Shown here: piece by piece, positions 36,458 through 45,661 of the stretch
How positions within the stretch are numbered: the stretch's first letter is position 1
How the letters are laid out: every line of letters begins with the position of its first letter
DNA from: Mycobacterium florentinum
GTDB lineage: Bacteria > Actinomycetota > Actinomycetes > Mycobacteriales > Mycobacteriaceae
Direction of reading: 5' to 3'
DNA: 64,000 nucleotides
Assembly: GCF_010730355.1 (NCBI RefSeq)
Contig: NZ_AP022576.1
Span: 4,712,001-4,776,000 of the forward strand
Notes under the pieces: model-generated
Databases searched by the model: none
Told to the model about the DNA's origin: nothing
Seen by the model: only the letters and a program-made list of their open reading frames with translations
Made by a program: the position numbers and the translations under genes

Positions 36458-37840
36458 GTGACATCACCGAGCAATCTGCCCCGAACCGTCGGCGAACTGC
36501 GTGCGTCCGGCCATCGTGAACGGGGCGTCAAGCAGGAAATCCGCGAGAATCTGCTGACGGCGCTGGCCGAGGGTGACGACATCTGGCCGGGCATCCTGGG
36601 ATTCGAGGACACCGTATTGCCCCAGCTGGAGCGGGCGCTGATCGCGGGGCACGACTTCGTTCTGCTCGGCGAACGCGGCCAGGGCAAGACCCGGCTGCTG
36701 CGGGCGCTGGTTGGGTTGCTTGACGAATGGACGCCCGTCATCGAGGGCGCGGAGCTCGGCGAGCACCCCTACACACCGATCACTCCGGAGTCGATCCGGC
36801 GGGCCGCCACTCTCGGCGACGACCTGCCGGTGGCGTGGCGGCACCGCAGCGAGCGTTACACCGAGAAGCTGGCCACCCCCGACACCAGCGTGGCCGACCT
36901 GGTCGGTGACATCGACCCGATCAAGGTGGCCGAGGGCCGCAGCCTCGGGGACCCGGAGACCATTGCCTACGGCCTGATCCCGCGGGCGCACCGCGGCGTG
37001 GTGGCGGTCAACGAACTGCCCGACCTCGCCGAGCGGATTCAGGTGTCGATGCTCAACGTGATGGAAGAGCGCGACATCCAGGTCCGCGGTTACACGCTGC
37101 GCCTGCCGCTGGACGTGTTGGTGGTCGCCAGCGCCAACCCCGAGGACTACACCAACCGCGGTCGCATCATCACCCCGCTCAAGGACCGGTTCGGCGCCGA
37201 GATCCGCACCCACTACCCGCTGGAGCTGGATGCGGAGGTCGGCGTCATCGTGCAGGAAGCACACCTGAGTGCACAGGTGCCCGATTACCTGACGCAGGTG
37301 ATCGCGCGGTTCGCCCGCTATCTGCGTGAGTCGAACTCGGTCGACCAGCGATCCGGGGTCTCGGCGCGGTTCGCGATCGCGGCGGCCGAAACCGTCGCGG
37401 CCTCCGCACGGCACCGGGGCGCGATCCTCGGCGAGAGCGACCCGGTGGCCCGAGTTGTGGACCTGGGCACGGTGATCGACGTGCTGCGCGGCAAGCTGGA
37501 ATTCGAATCCGGTGAGGAAGGCCGCGAGCAGGCGGTGCTCGAGCACTTGCTGCGCCGCGCCACCGCCGACACCGCGTCCCGGGCGCTCGGCGGCATCGAC
37601 GTCGCCCCGTTGGTCGCCGCTGTGGAAGCCGGTTCGGCGGTGACCACGGGTGAGCGGATCTCGGCCAAGGATGTGCTGGCCGCGGTTCCGGGCCTGCCCG
37701 TCGTGGAGGAGATCGCCGACCGGCTGCACGCGGAATCCGAGGGCGAACGCGCCGCGGCGCTGGAGCTGGCACTGGAAGCGCTGTATCTGGCCAAGCGTAT
37801 CGACAAAGTGTCCGGGGAGGGCCAAACCGTCTATGGCTAA
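36458..37840 (+). CDS. MoxR/magnesium-chelatase-type AAA+ ATPase (Rv0958-like)
   Basis: A 460-aa ATPase with Walker A GERGQGKTR (about 72-80), a Walker B-like VVAVNELPDL with the following sensor region MLNVMEERDIQVRGY, and VASANPEDYTNRGRIITPLKDRFGAEI. This is the ChlI/MoxR pattern. There is no cobalt- or magnesium-chelatase large subunit nearby; instead the next gene encodes a vWA protein overlapping by eight bases. MoxR-vWA pairs act as metal-insertion or complex-remodelling chaperones in other bacteria. The GTG at 36458 is preferred to that at 36455 because it leaves four bases after GGAG. Confidence 0.85.
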   Translation: MTSPSNLPRTVGELRASGHRERGVKQEIRENLLTALAEGDDIWPGILGFEDTVLPQLERALIAGHDFVLLGERGQGKTRLLRALVGLLDEWTPVIEGAELGEHPYTPITPESIRRAATLGDDLPVAWRHRSERYTEKLATPDTSVADLVGDIDPIKVAEGRSLGDPETIAYGLIPRAHRGVVAVNELPDLAERIQVSMLNVMEERDIQVRGYTLRLPLDVLVVASANPEDYTNRGRIITPLKDRFGAEIRTHYPLELDAEVGVIVQEAHLSAQVPDYLTQVIARFARYLRESNSVDQRSGVSARFAIAAAETVAASARHRGAILGESDPVARVVDLGTVIDVLRGKLEFESGEEGREQAVLEHLLRRATADTASRALGGIDVAPLVAAVEAGSAVTTGERISAKDVLAAVPGLPVVEEIADRLHAESEGERAAALELALEALYLAKRIDKVSGEGQTVYG

Positions 37841-39827
37841 GCCTTTTTCGCAAGGGCACTCCTCACGTTACTCGGCGTACACCGGCGGGCCGGACCCGCT
37901 GGCCCCGCCGGTGGATCTGCGTGAGGCGCTCGAGCAGATCGGGCAGGACGTCATGGGCGGGACCTCCCCGCGCCGGGCGCTGTCCGAGCTGCTGCGCCGC
38001 GGCACCAAGAACATGCCCGGCGCCGACCGGCTGGCGGCAGAAGCCAACCGGCGTCGACGGGACCTGTTGCGCCGCAACAACTTAGATGGAACCCTGCAAG
38101 ACATTAAAAAGCTGCTGGACGAGGCGGTGCTGGCCGAGCGTAAGGAGCTGGCCCGTGCCCTCGACGACGACGCCCGCTTCGGCGAACTGCAGCTCGACGC
38201 GTTGCCGTCCTCGCCGGCCAAAGCGGTCCAGGAACTGTCCGAGTACAACTGGCGCAGTGATGAGGCCCGCGAAAAGTACGACCAGATCAAGGATCTGCTT
38301 GGCCGCGAGATGCTCGACCAGCGTTTCGCCGGCATGAAGGAGGCGCTTCAGGGCGCCACCGACGAGGATCGTCAGCGCGTCAACGACATGCTGGACGACC
38401 TCAACGATCTGCTGGACAAGCACAACCGCGGCGAAGACACGCAGCAGGACTTCGAAGAGTTCATGAACAAGCACGGCGAATTCTTTCCGGAGAACCCGCG
38501 CAACATCGACGAGCTGATGGACTCGCTGGCCCAGCGGGCGGCCGCCGCGCAGCGCTTCCGCAATAGCCTGAGCCCCGATCAGCGCGCCGAACTGGACGCC
38601 TTGGCACAGCAGGCATTTGGCTCCCCGTCGCTGATGAATGCGTTGAACCGCCTGGATGCGAACCTGCAGGCCGCGCGGCCCGGCGAAGACTGGATGGGAT
38701 CCGAGCAGTTCTCCGGCGATAATCCGTTGGGCATGGGTGAAGGCGCTCAGGCGTTGTCCGACATCGCCGAGCTCGAGCAGCTGGCCGACCAGCTTTCGCA
38801 AAGCTATCCGGGCGCCACGATGGACGACGTCGATCTCGACGCGCTGGCGCGCCAGCTCGGCGACCAGGCCGCCGTCGACGCGCGTACCCTGTCCGAGCTG
38901 GAACGGGCCCTGGTCAATCAGGGCTTCCTGGATCGCGGTTCCGACGGCCAGTGGCGGCTGTCGCCCAAGGCGATGCGCCGACTCGGCGAGACGGCACTAC
39001 GCGATGTGGCACAACAGCTTTCGAGCCGCCGTGGCGACCGTGAGCTGCGCCGGGCCGGGGCAGCGGGCGAGCTGACGGGCGCGACCCGGCCGTGGCAGTT
39101 CGGTGACACCGAACCGTGGAACATCCCGCGCACGTTGACCAACGCGGTGCTGCGGCAGGCGGGAACGGCGACGCTCGACGGCCCGGACGCGCGGTTGAAG
39201 ATCGCCGTCGACGACGTCGAGGTGTCCGAGACCGAGACGCGCACGCAGGCCGCGGTGGCGCTGCTTGTCGATACCTCGTTTTCGATGGTGATGGAGAATC
39301 GCTGGCTGCCGATGAAGCAGACGGCGCTCGCGCTCAATCACCTGGTCTGCACCCGGTTCCGCGCGGATGCCTTGCAGATCATCGCCTTTGGCCGTTACGC
39401 GCGGACCGTGACCGCCGCCGAGCTCACCGGCCTGGAGGGGGTCTACGAGCAGGGCACCAACCTGCATCACGCGCTGGCGCTGGCGGGCCGTCATCTGCGC
39501 CGACACCCCAACGCGCAACCCGTCGTGTTGGTGGTGACCGACGGTGAGCCGACCGCACACCTCGAGGACGTCGACGGCGACGGGTCGTCGGTGTTCTTCG
39601 ACTATCCGCCCCACCCGCGGACCATCGCCCACACCGTGCGCGGGTTCGACGACATGGCGCGCCTCGGTGCGCAGATCACCATCTTCCGGTTGGGCAGTGA
39701 CCCCGGCCTGGCGCGATTCATCGACCAGGTCGCGCGACGGGTCGAGGGACGCGTCGTTGTCCCCGATCTCGACGGCCTTGGTGCCGCGGTGGTCGGCGAC
39801 TATCTACGGTCTCGGCGCCGTCGCTAG
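37833..39827 (+). CDS. vWA-domain protein, partner of the MoxR-type ATPase (Rv0959-like)
   Basis: A 664-aa protein. The N-terminal two thirds are alpha-helical and highly charged (LGREMLDQRFAGMKEALQG, DLNDLLDKHNRGEDTQQDF). A C-terminal von Willebrand A domain (about 460-660) carries a MIDAS motif DTSFSM (DxSxS) and a TDGEPTAH strand. The ATG at 37833 lies inside the end of the upstream ATPase gene, so the two are produced together and likely form a complex. Its stop overlaps the convergent acyltransferase stop (shared CTAG). The client of the pair is unknown. Confidence 0.85.
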   Translation: MAKPFSQGHSSRYSAYTGGPDPLAPPVDLREALEQIGQDVMGGTSPRRALSELLRRGTKNMPGADRLAAEANRRRRDLLRRNNLDGTLQDIKKLLDEAVLAERKELARALDDDARFGELQLDALPSSPAKAVQELSEYNWRSDEAREKYDQIKDLLGREMLDQRFAGMKEALQGATDEDRQRVNDMLDDLNDLLDKHNRGEDTQQDFEEFMNKHGEFFPENPRNIDELMDSLAQRAAAAQRFRNSLSPDQRAELDALAQQAFGSPSLMNALNRLDANLQAARPGEDWMGSEQFSGDNPLGMGEGAQALSDIAELEQLADQLSQSYPGATMDDVDLDALARQLGDQAAVDARTLSELERALVNQGFLDRGSDGQWRLSPKAMRRLGETALRDVAQQLSSRRGDRELRRAGAAGELTGATRPWQFGDTEPWNIPRTLTNAVLRQAGTATLDGPDARLKIAVDDVEVSETETRTQAAVALLVDTSFSMVMENRWLPMKQTALALNHLVCTRFRADALQIIAFGRYARTVTAAELTGLEGVYEQGTNLHHALALAGRHLRRHPNAQPVVLVVTDGEPTAHLEDVDGDGSSVFFDYPPHPRTIAHTVRGFDDMARLGAQITIFRLGSDPGLARFIDQVARRVEGRVVVPDLDGLGAAVVGDYLRSRRRR

Positions 39828-41173
39828 CGGGCAGCCGGACTGGGGGCGCGCCAGCCCGCCTTGGCGGTCAGCGAAAACTCGCTCAAAGCGCTCGAAATAT
39901 GCTGTTCCAGATCGGCGTTCGAGTTGTCACGGCCCAGCTCGTAGGCGAGGAACGACACGAAGACCCGACCGTTCACTCGCCCCGACAACAACGCCAGCGC
40001 CCCGTTGGTGCGGTACATCGTCGCGTTGGTGACGCCCGGGTACACCGACTTCATCGCGAAGTGGTCGGCGTCCGTGCCGTCCGGCCGGTTGGCCGCCGGG
40101 TTGATCGCACCGAGGTTGGACGACACCACCGTGGTCGCACTGCCGGTGACCACGCTGATCAGCCGACGGAAGACCGGCTTGGGTATCAGCGGAATCAGCG
40201 GCAGCAATGCCCACCGCTCGTCGGGCGCATCCTGACTTCGGACCAGCGCTTGCTTGATCGCGGCGCGGATCTGGCCCAGGCCGGTTGTCGCGGTTGCGGG
40301 TTTGACCGTGACGTCGACGTTGATCACCGCGTTGGCCCGGGCGTCGCCCGGCTCGCGCTCGTTGAGCGGCATCCCCACGTTGACCGAGCCGTCCGCCGCG
40401 ACCCGTCCCACCCGCTGGGCGAGGTACGTCGCCAGCCCCGCGAGCAGCGCGTTACTGGTTCCGCCGAGCGCCTGTGCGCGGGCGTCCCACTCGTCGGCGT
40501 CGAAGAAGAGCATCGCCATGGGCAACGTGATGCTCTGGTTCGGTTCGCTGGGGGGCGCGGGCCGCCGCTTGGATGCCGGGGCGGCGCCGTTGCTTCGCCG
40601 GGCCATGCGTGCCGCCGCGACGACGGCGCGACCCAGGTCCGCTGCGTCGCGGGCGGTTTGGCGTGCGTCCTCGCGCAGCGCCTGCCACCGTCGCCGCGAT
40701 GCCGCGGCCGGCCAGGTGATCGCATCGTCGCGCCCGCAAGCCGCATTGGCCAACGCCTCGCACAGCCCCACGCCGTCGGTAAGACAATGTGTGACAACGA
40801 AACTCACCACCGCGCCGCCGTCGGTCAGCGGCAGCATGCCAAGGTGCCACCCGGGTCCGTGTTCGGCGTCCGGCCGGAAGCCGGCCTGCGTCTGAAGCCA
40901 CGAGTCGATCTCGTCGCGCGGCCGGGGCGTGGCGGCGATCTCGAGGCTGGGCCGGTCGCTCGGCGATACCCACCGGTGGCGGCCGAACGGCAGCGGAGAT
41001 CGTTCGATCCGGCGCGATAGCCGGCCCCGGCTCAGATGGCGGTGGAAACGTCGCAGACCGTCAACGTCGATGGCCCGGTCGTACACCCAGATGCATTGCA
41101 ACACACTGGTCGTCGCTGTCGATCGCTCTCCGAGAAAGAGTGTCTGGTCGGCCAAATCCAGCACGTTGCTCAT
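39824..41173 (-). CDS. WS/DGAT-like acyltransferase (condensation-fold)
   Basis: A 449-aa protein of the CoA-dependent acyltransferase fold. It begins MSNVLDLADQTLFLGERST, and has a motif VTHCLTDGVG in place of the canonical HHxxxDG: one His and the DG pair are kept, the first His is Thr. The second half has NALLAGLATYLAQRVG, NVGMPLNEREPGDARANAV and VVSSNLGAINP, which are typical of wax ester/diacylglycerol transferase-like proteins. It starts three bases after the stop of the PapA-like gene, so both are translated from one mRNA. Substrate unknown; acylation of a glycolipid or wax ester is likely. Confidence 0.72.
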   Translation of the reverse strand: MSNVLDLADQTLFLGERSTATTSVLQCIWVYDRAIDVDGLRRFHRHLSRGRLSRRIERSPLPFGRHRWVSPSDRPSLEIAATPRPRDEIDSWLQTQAGFRPDAEHGPGWHLGMLPLTDGGAVVSFVVTHCLTDGVGLCEALANAACGRDDAITWPAAASRRRWQALREDARQTARDAADLGRAVVAAARMARRSNGAAPASKRRPAPPSEPNQSITLPMAMLFFDADEWDARAQALGGTSNALLAGLATYLAQRVGRVAADGSVNVGMPLNEREPGDARANAVINVDVTVKPATATTGLGQIRAAIKQALVRSQDAPDERWALLPLIPLIPKPVFRRLISVVTGSATTVVSSNLGAINPAANRPDGTDADHFAMKSVYPGVTNATMYRTNGALALLSGRVNGRVFVSFLAYELGRDNSNADLEQHISSALSEFSLTAKAGWRAPSPAAR

Positions 41174-41176
41174 CTA

Positions 41177-42658
41177 CTAAGCCGCCTCGCCGTCGTCTTC
41201 CGTTGGGGAAAGGGCATAGAGACCATCCGAATTCACCTCGGCGGCAAAGAGGCTCGACTGCTCCAGCGCCTTGCCCGCGATGCGCGCGAAGACCCGGATT
41301 AGAGTCTCGATGTATTGGTGCACCGACTCGCTCGCTACCTCGTTGTCCGGGAAGGAGATGGTGACCGTGGTGCGCTCGGCGTGCCGGTTTATCCACACGT
41401 TGACCCCGCCGTGGGACAGGCTGTCGCCGTAGGTACCGAAGTTCGTCTCGGCCCACACCCCGGCCAGCGGAATCTTGCGAAAGTCCAGGAAGGACAGCAT
41501 CATCGGCAGCTGCGAGGGCAGCTTGATGCCCAGTTCATCCGGTGTCGCGAGCTCCAGGACCCGCTCGACCGGCACGTGAGCAAGATCCTTGGCTGCATCG
41601 AACGACTTCTGGGCGGCCCGCGCAGCCTCGGGGAAGGACCCGCCGGCCGTCGGCACGATGACCGGAACCATGCTCGCGAACCAGCCCACCGTCATCGTGT
41701 CGATGCCCTGGGTCCGAGTGTCCCTTGCGGTGAACCCGCGATGAACCTCGTTGCCGGTCAATATGTATTCGGCCAATGCGGTGCACGCCAGGACGCCACC
41801 GAGGAACCGGGCACCGGCCGCGAGGCAGGCAGCATCGAACGCCTCCGTGCCGGCGGCATCCAACAACTCGACGGTCACCAAGTCGCCGGCGCTGCTGGCC
41901 CAGGTGTCGCCCAGCGGCAGTGGGAAGCTGGGCCAGTCGCCGTCGGCGTCGCGCGCGAACTCGATCCAGTCCCTGATCTCGGGCGATGACAGGGTCAGGT
42001 CCGCAACCCGCTCGCGCTGCCGGGCGGAGTAGTCCCGGTAGCTCCTGAGCTGGACAGGCGTGCCGGGCGCTCGCGGATCCGCGCCCTGTGCCAGTTCTTG
42101 ATACGTCAGATGGATGTCGAAAAAGATGACGCCGGCCGACAAGCCGTCGATGTGCAGGTGATCGACACTGGCATAGAAGGTGAAGTAGTCGGCGTGCTGG
42201 ACGATACCGAAACTGAAGCAACCCCATTCGAGCGTTTGGCGGGTCGTCGTCAAGACATGGGTACGAACTTGATCGGGGGTCATATGTCCCCACGACACGG
42301 GCGCCAAATCGATGGCTTCCGGGTCCTCGATGGTGCGGCGTACGATCGCGCCGTTCTCGAATTCGAACCAGTTGTGGTAGGTGTCGTGCCGGCGGACATG
42401 GGTATTGACCGCCGTGGTCATTGCCGGAATGTCGCACGTGCCCGCGATGTCCCACGCCACGATCATCAGCCGTGGCAGCTGCCTGTTCATCGCCCTGCCA
42501 TGGAAGGCGGCCCAGAGGTGTTGGGCCTGCTGATAACTCGGAGCAAGATCGCTTCGGCGCGCGGTGCGGGCCGCCTCGTGTGCCGTCGGCACGGCGGTCC
42601 ACATGGTGAGCGGACCGTGTGGCGGTTGCCATTCGCTGATGTTGCCCAGTGCCACCAT
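41177..42658 (-). CDS. PapA-family acyltransferase (glycolipid acylation)
   Basis: A 493-aa condensation-fold enzyme similar to PapA1/PapA2/PapA3, which acylate trehalose in sulfolipid and polyacyltrehalose synthesis. Seen: NTHVRRHDTYHNWFEFE, WGCFSFGIVQHADYFTF, the active-site YASVDHLHIDGLSAG (HxxxDG), GARFLGGVLACTALAEY and FPDNEVASESVHQYI. The ATG at 42658 (MVALGNISEWQPP) follows GGAAGGGC; earlier in-frame codons are less likely. No polyketide synthase or trehalose gene is adjacent, so the acceptor is unknown. This gene and the WS/DGAT-like partner replace the Rv0960-Rv0965c block of Mtb. Confidence 0.82.
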   Translation of the reverse strand: MVALGNISEWQPPHGPLTMWTAVPTAHEAARTARRSDLAPSYQQAQHLWAAFHGRAMNRQLPRLMIVAWDIAGTCDIPAMTTAVNTHVRRHDTYHNWFEFENGAIVRRTIEDPEAIDLAPVSWGHMTPDQVRTHVLTTTRQTLEWGCFSFGIVQHADYFTFYASVDHLHIDGLSAGVIFFDIHLTYQELAQGADPRAPGTPVQLRSYRDYSARQRERVADLTLSSPEIRDWIEFARDADGDWPSFPLPLGDTWASSAGDLVTVELLDAAGTEAFDAACLAAGARFLGGVLACTALAEYILTGNEVHRGFTARDTRTQGIDTMTVGWFASMVPVIVPTAGGSFPEAARAAQKSFDAAKDLAHVPVERVLELATPDELGIKLPSQLPMMLSFLDFRKIPLAGVWAETNFGTYGDSLSHGGVNVWINRHAERTTVTISFPDNEVASESVHQYIETLIRVFARIAGKALEQSSLFAAEVNSDGLYALSPTEDDGEAA

Positions 42659-43023
42659 TTCCAGCCCTTCCTTCGCGTGCTGCCGGCATTCCATGGGCGG
42701 CACGGAACAGCGGAAAGTGCGGTTGCGCATAGTCTTTCGCGCAGCCTTAATGCACCCTTCGCGCTGGATTCTTGCGACGCACTCCCGATACATTGGGGCC
42801 CAACCCTGTGGCGTCGCTTGCACCCCCTGAGCCGCTTGTCTGGACGCTAGTCGACCGATGCGGCAATTTCGGGGTTTTGCGAAGATACGCAATTCCAGGC
42901 ATTTTCGCCGCGGTGCCAGTAACCTCTTGGCTTCAATCCAGCGGGCCCGGGTCTGTGCCGCAATAGCTGTCCGCGGACCGATCACCCTCGTCTTGGCTGA
43001 CCGGCGGGCGTGTGTCGGTGTAT
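42659..43023. other. 365-bp intergenic region upstream of the PapA-like gene
   Basis: No convincing coding region on either strand. It is bounded by the stop of the DUF1707 gene and the PapA-like start. It must hold the promoter for the acyltransferase pair, but no operator-like dyad stood out. The G+C is a little lower than in the flanking genes. Confidence 0.4.
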
Positions 43024-43626
43024 TTAGTGGGGCCGGCGTGCTTTGCGTTTGATGCCCACACCGCCCCACAGCGAGAAGCCGTGGATATTCACTCGGGGTG
43101 CGCCGGGTGTGCCTTGGCCGACGATGTTGCGGTCGAAGCCGCCCATCACCCCGCGGCCGCGGATCTCGACATTGACTTCGGGCGGCAGCAGGATGTTCTG
43201 CGCACCCATAATCGACACCACGTGGATATCGACTTCGGTCGACGTGAAGTCGGCGTAGCGCAGATCCACCACCCCGCTGCCCCACAGCGTGAACGTGGTC
43301 AGCTTCTTGGGCACGTTCCAGCGCCCGCGCCGCTCGAATCCGCTCAACAAGGCAAGCAGCAGCGTCGACGGCGCCGGATTCGTTTTGCCGCCGCGGCGTG
43401 GGCTCAGCGGTGCGCCCGGCAAATCCGCCCGCAGCCGATCCAGTTCTTCGTAGGTCGTCGCCGCATATGCCCTGGTCAAACGGTCTTCGTAGTCTTTGAG
43501 CTGCAGGCGGCCCTGCTCGGCCGCATACGCCAACAATTGTGCAATTTGTATGCGATCGGTATCGGCCGCTCGCGAGATATCCCCGCGGGCGTCCTTTGCA
43601 TCATTCGGCGCCGAATCGCTCATCAT
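43024..43626 (-). CDS. DUF1707 protein (Rv0966c-like)
   Basis: A 200-aa cytoplasmic or peripheral protein. The N-terminal SHOCT-like DUF1707 module reads DRIQIAQLLAYAAEQGRLQLKDYEDRL (about 25-52), followed by AYAATTYEELDRLRADLPG. After a basic linker comes a beta-rich region (TLWGSGVVDLRYADFTSTEVDIHVVSIMGAQNILLPP) resembling the cell-wall-active antibiotics response domain (LiaF type). In other bacteria LiaF-like proteins sense envelope stress, so such a role is possible here. The start at 43626 gives the length recalled for Rv0966c; the ATG at 43623 is equally possible. Confidence 0.83.
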   Translation of the reverse strand: MMSDSAPNDAKDARGDISRAADTDRIQIAQLLAYAAEQGRLQLKDYEDRLTRAYAATTYEELDRLRADLPGAPLSPRRGGKTNPAPSTLLLALLSGFERRGRWNVPKKLTTFTLWGSGVVDLRYADFTSTEVDIHVVSIMGAQNILLPPEVNVEIRGRGVMGGFDRNIVGQGTPGAPRVNIHGFSLWGGVGIKRKARRPH

Positions 43627-43648
43627 CCACGAGCGTACGACGTACAAG

Positions 43649-43661
43649 TCTTGCTGCAAGA
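43649..43661. promoter_or_regulatory. Short palindrome upstream of the DUF1707 gene
   Basis: TCTTGCTGCAAGA is a perfect 6-bp dyad around one base, 23 bp before the start of the DUF1707 gene. It may be an operator; no regulator is known. Confidence 0.3.
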
Positions 43662-43697
43662 GGGTTGGCTAAATCGCAACCATCCTCCTATGCACGC

Positions 43698-44495
43698 CTA
43701 ATTGCGGCCGGCATCACCGGTGGCGGTGGGCGAGGCCCAACTGGGTGGACGTTTCTGCAGGAATGCCAGCATGCCTTCGCGTGCTTCGTCGGAGACGAAC
43801 AGCCGGGCGGATTCCTCGGTAAGCCGCTCGGCGTCGCGATCGAACCCTTCGAGCACGGCGGCGCTCGTCAGTGCCTTTGATGCCGCCAGGCCCTGGGGCG
43901 ACCCGCGACCTACATCGGCGACCAGTCCGGCCACCGCGGCGTCGACGTCGTCGGTTGCGATCGTGACCAACCCGATCTCGGCAGCCACCGCGGCATCGAA
44001 CGTTTCGCCGGTGAGGTAGTAGCGGGCGGCCGCGCGCGGCGACAGTTTCGGCAGCAGCGCCAGCGAGATGATCGACGGGGCGACGCCGATGCGCGCCTCG
44101 GTCAGCGCGAAGGTGCTGCGCGGCCCGGCCACCGCGATGTCGCAGGCGCCGACCAACCCGAATCCGCCCGCGCGAACATGACCGTCGACGGCGGCGATGA
44201 CCGGCAGCGGCGAGGAGACGATGGCGCGCAGCAGTGCGGTCATCTCCTTGGCCCGCGCCGCGGCCATGTCGAAGGGGTTGCCGCCACTGGCCTCGCTGAG
44301 GTCCGCGCCGGCGCAGAACGTGCCGCCGGTGTGCCCGAGCACCACTACCCGCACCGCCGGATCCGCCGCCGCGTCGCGCAGGCCCTGGTGCAATTGGCTG
44401 ACCAGAGTGGTCGACAGCGCGTTGCGGTTGTGCGGCGAGTTCAGCGTCAGGCGGGCGAACGATCCCGTGACGGCGTATTCGACAAGGGTGTCCAT
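43698..44495 (-). CDS. echA7: Enoyl-CoA hydratase EchA7
   Basis: A 265-aa crotonase-family enzyme, last gene of the AtuA-FadE13-AccD2-AccA2-FadE12-EchA7 operon. Oxyanion-hole motifs are [14 protein letters not shown] and GHVRAGGFGLVGACDIA; the catalytic region FALTEARIGVAPSIISLALLP keeps the Glu of hydratases. In the atu and liu pathways this step hydrates the carboxylated enoyl-CoA (isohexenylglutaconyl- or methylglutaconyl-CoA). Its ATG shares one base with the fadE12 stop (TGATG). Assignment to the exact substrate is inference. Confidence 0.87.
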   Translation of the reverse strand: MDTLVEYAVTGSFARLTLNSPHNRNALSTTLVSQLHQGLRDAAADPAVRVVVLGHTGGTFCAGADLSEASGGNPFDMAAARAKEMTALLRAIVSSPLPVIAAVDGHVRAGGFGLVGACDIAVAGPRSTFALTEARIGVAPSIISLALLPKLSPRAAARYYLTGETFDAAVAAEIGLVTIATDDVDAAVAGLVADVGRGSPQGLAASKALTSAAVLEGFDRDAERLTEESARLFVSDEAREGMLAFLQKRPPSWASPTATGDAGRN

Positions 44496-45661
44496 CAGTA
44501 GCTTCGAGGCAGGCCCAGGGATGTCTGCGCGACGAAGTTCAGCACCATCTCGCGGCTGACCGGGGCGATGCGGCCCAACCGGGCCGAGGTGAGCATCGCC
44601 GCGACGCCGTACTCCTTGGTCAGCCCGTTGCCGCCCATCGACTGCACGGCCTGGTCCACCGAGCGGGTAGCCGCTTCGGCCGCAGCGTATTTCGCCATGT
44701 TCGCGGCCTCGGCCGCGCCCGCGTCGTTGCCGCTGTCGTAGAGGGTGGCGGCCTTCTGCATCATCAGCTTGGCGAGCTCGACCTCAATGTGGCACTGCGC
44801 CAACGGATGCGACAGGCCCTGGTGCGAGCCGATCGGCGCTCCCCACACCTGACGGGTCTTGACGTAGTCGGCGGCCTTCTGCAGCGCGAACCGGCCCATG
44901 CCCACCGAGCTGGCCGCACCCATGATCCGCTCGGGGTTCAGGCCCGCGAAAAGCTGTGCGATAGCGGCGTCTTCGGCACCGACGAGCGCATCGGCGGGCA
45001 GCCGGACGTCGTCCAGGAAGACCTGGAACTGGCGCTCGGGGCTGATCAGCTCCATCTCGATGGGGGTGTAGCTGAAGCCGGGGGCGTCGGTGGGCACCAC
45101 GAACAGCGCCGGGCGCAGCTTGCCGGTCTTGGCCTCCTCGCTGCGGGCCACCACCAGCACCGCTTGGGCCTGGTCGATGCCGGAGATATAAACCTTCTGG
45201 CCCTTGAGGATCCAGTCGCTGCCGTCGCGGCGTGCGGTGGTGGTGATCTTGTGCGAGTTGGATCCGGCGTCGGGCTCGGTGATCGCGAACGCCATCGTCA
45301 GCGTGCCGTCGGCGATGGAGGGGATCCAGCGCTTCTTCTGCTCCTCGGTGCCGAACTTGCTGATGATGGTGCCGTTGATCGCCGGCGAGACCACCATCAG
45401 CAGCAGTGCGCTGCCGGCGGCGGCCATTTCCTCCATGACCAGCGACAGCTCGTACATCCCGGCGCCGCCGCCGCCGTATTCCTCCGGCAGGTTCACGCCG
45501 AGGAAACCGAGCTTGCCTGCCTCGGACCACAATTCATCGGTGTGCTCGTGCGCGCGCGCCTTTTTCAGGTAGTACTCGCTGCCGTAGTTGGACGCCCACG
45601 CGGCCACCGACTTGCGCAGCGCCTGACGCTCCTCGCTTTCGATGAAACTGGTATCGGTCAT
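44495..45661 (-). CDS. fadE12: Acyl-CoA dehydrogenase FadE12
   Basis: A 388-aa FAD-dependent acyl-CoA dehydrogenase. It shows LGFLGVNLPEEYGG, MAFAITEPDAGSNSHKI, the FAD-contacting GQKVYISGIDQAQ, and QSMGGNGLTKEYGVAAMLTSARLGRIAPVSREMVLNF at the end. It introduces the alpha-beta double bond of an acyl-CoA, presumably a branched or isoprenoid chain given its carboxylase neighbours. The ATG at 45661 overlaps the accA2 stop (ATGA), and its stop touches the echA7 start. It is one of two FadE genes in the operon, suggesting two successive or alternative dehydrogenation steps. Confidence 0.93.
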   Translation of the reverse strand: MTDTSFIESEERQALRKSVAAWASNYGSEYYLKKARAHEHTDELWSEAGKLGFLGVNLPEEYGGGGAGMYELSLVMEEMAAAGSALLLMVVSPAINGTIISKFGTEEQKKRWIPSIADGTLTMAFAITEPDAGSNSHKITTTARRDGSDWILKGQKVYISGIDQAQAVLVVARSEEAKTGKLRPALFVVPTDAPGFSYTPIEMELISPERQFQVFLDDVRLPADALVGAEDAAIAQLFAGLNPERIMGAASSVGMGRFALQKAADYVKTRQVWGAPIGSHQGLSHPLAQCHIEVELAKLMMQKAATLYDSGNDAGAAEAANMAKYAAAEAATRSVDQAVQSMGGNGLTKEYGVAAMLTSARLGRIAPVSREMVLNFVAQTSLGLPRSY

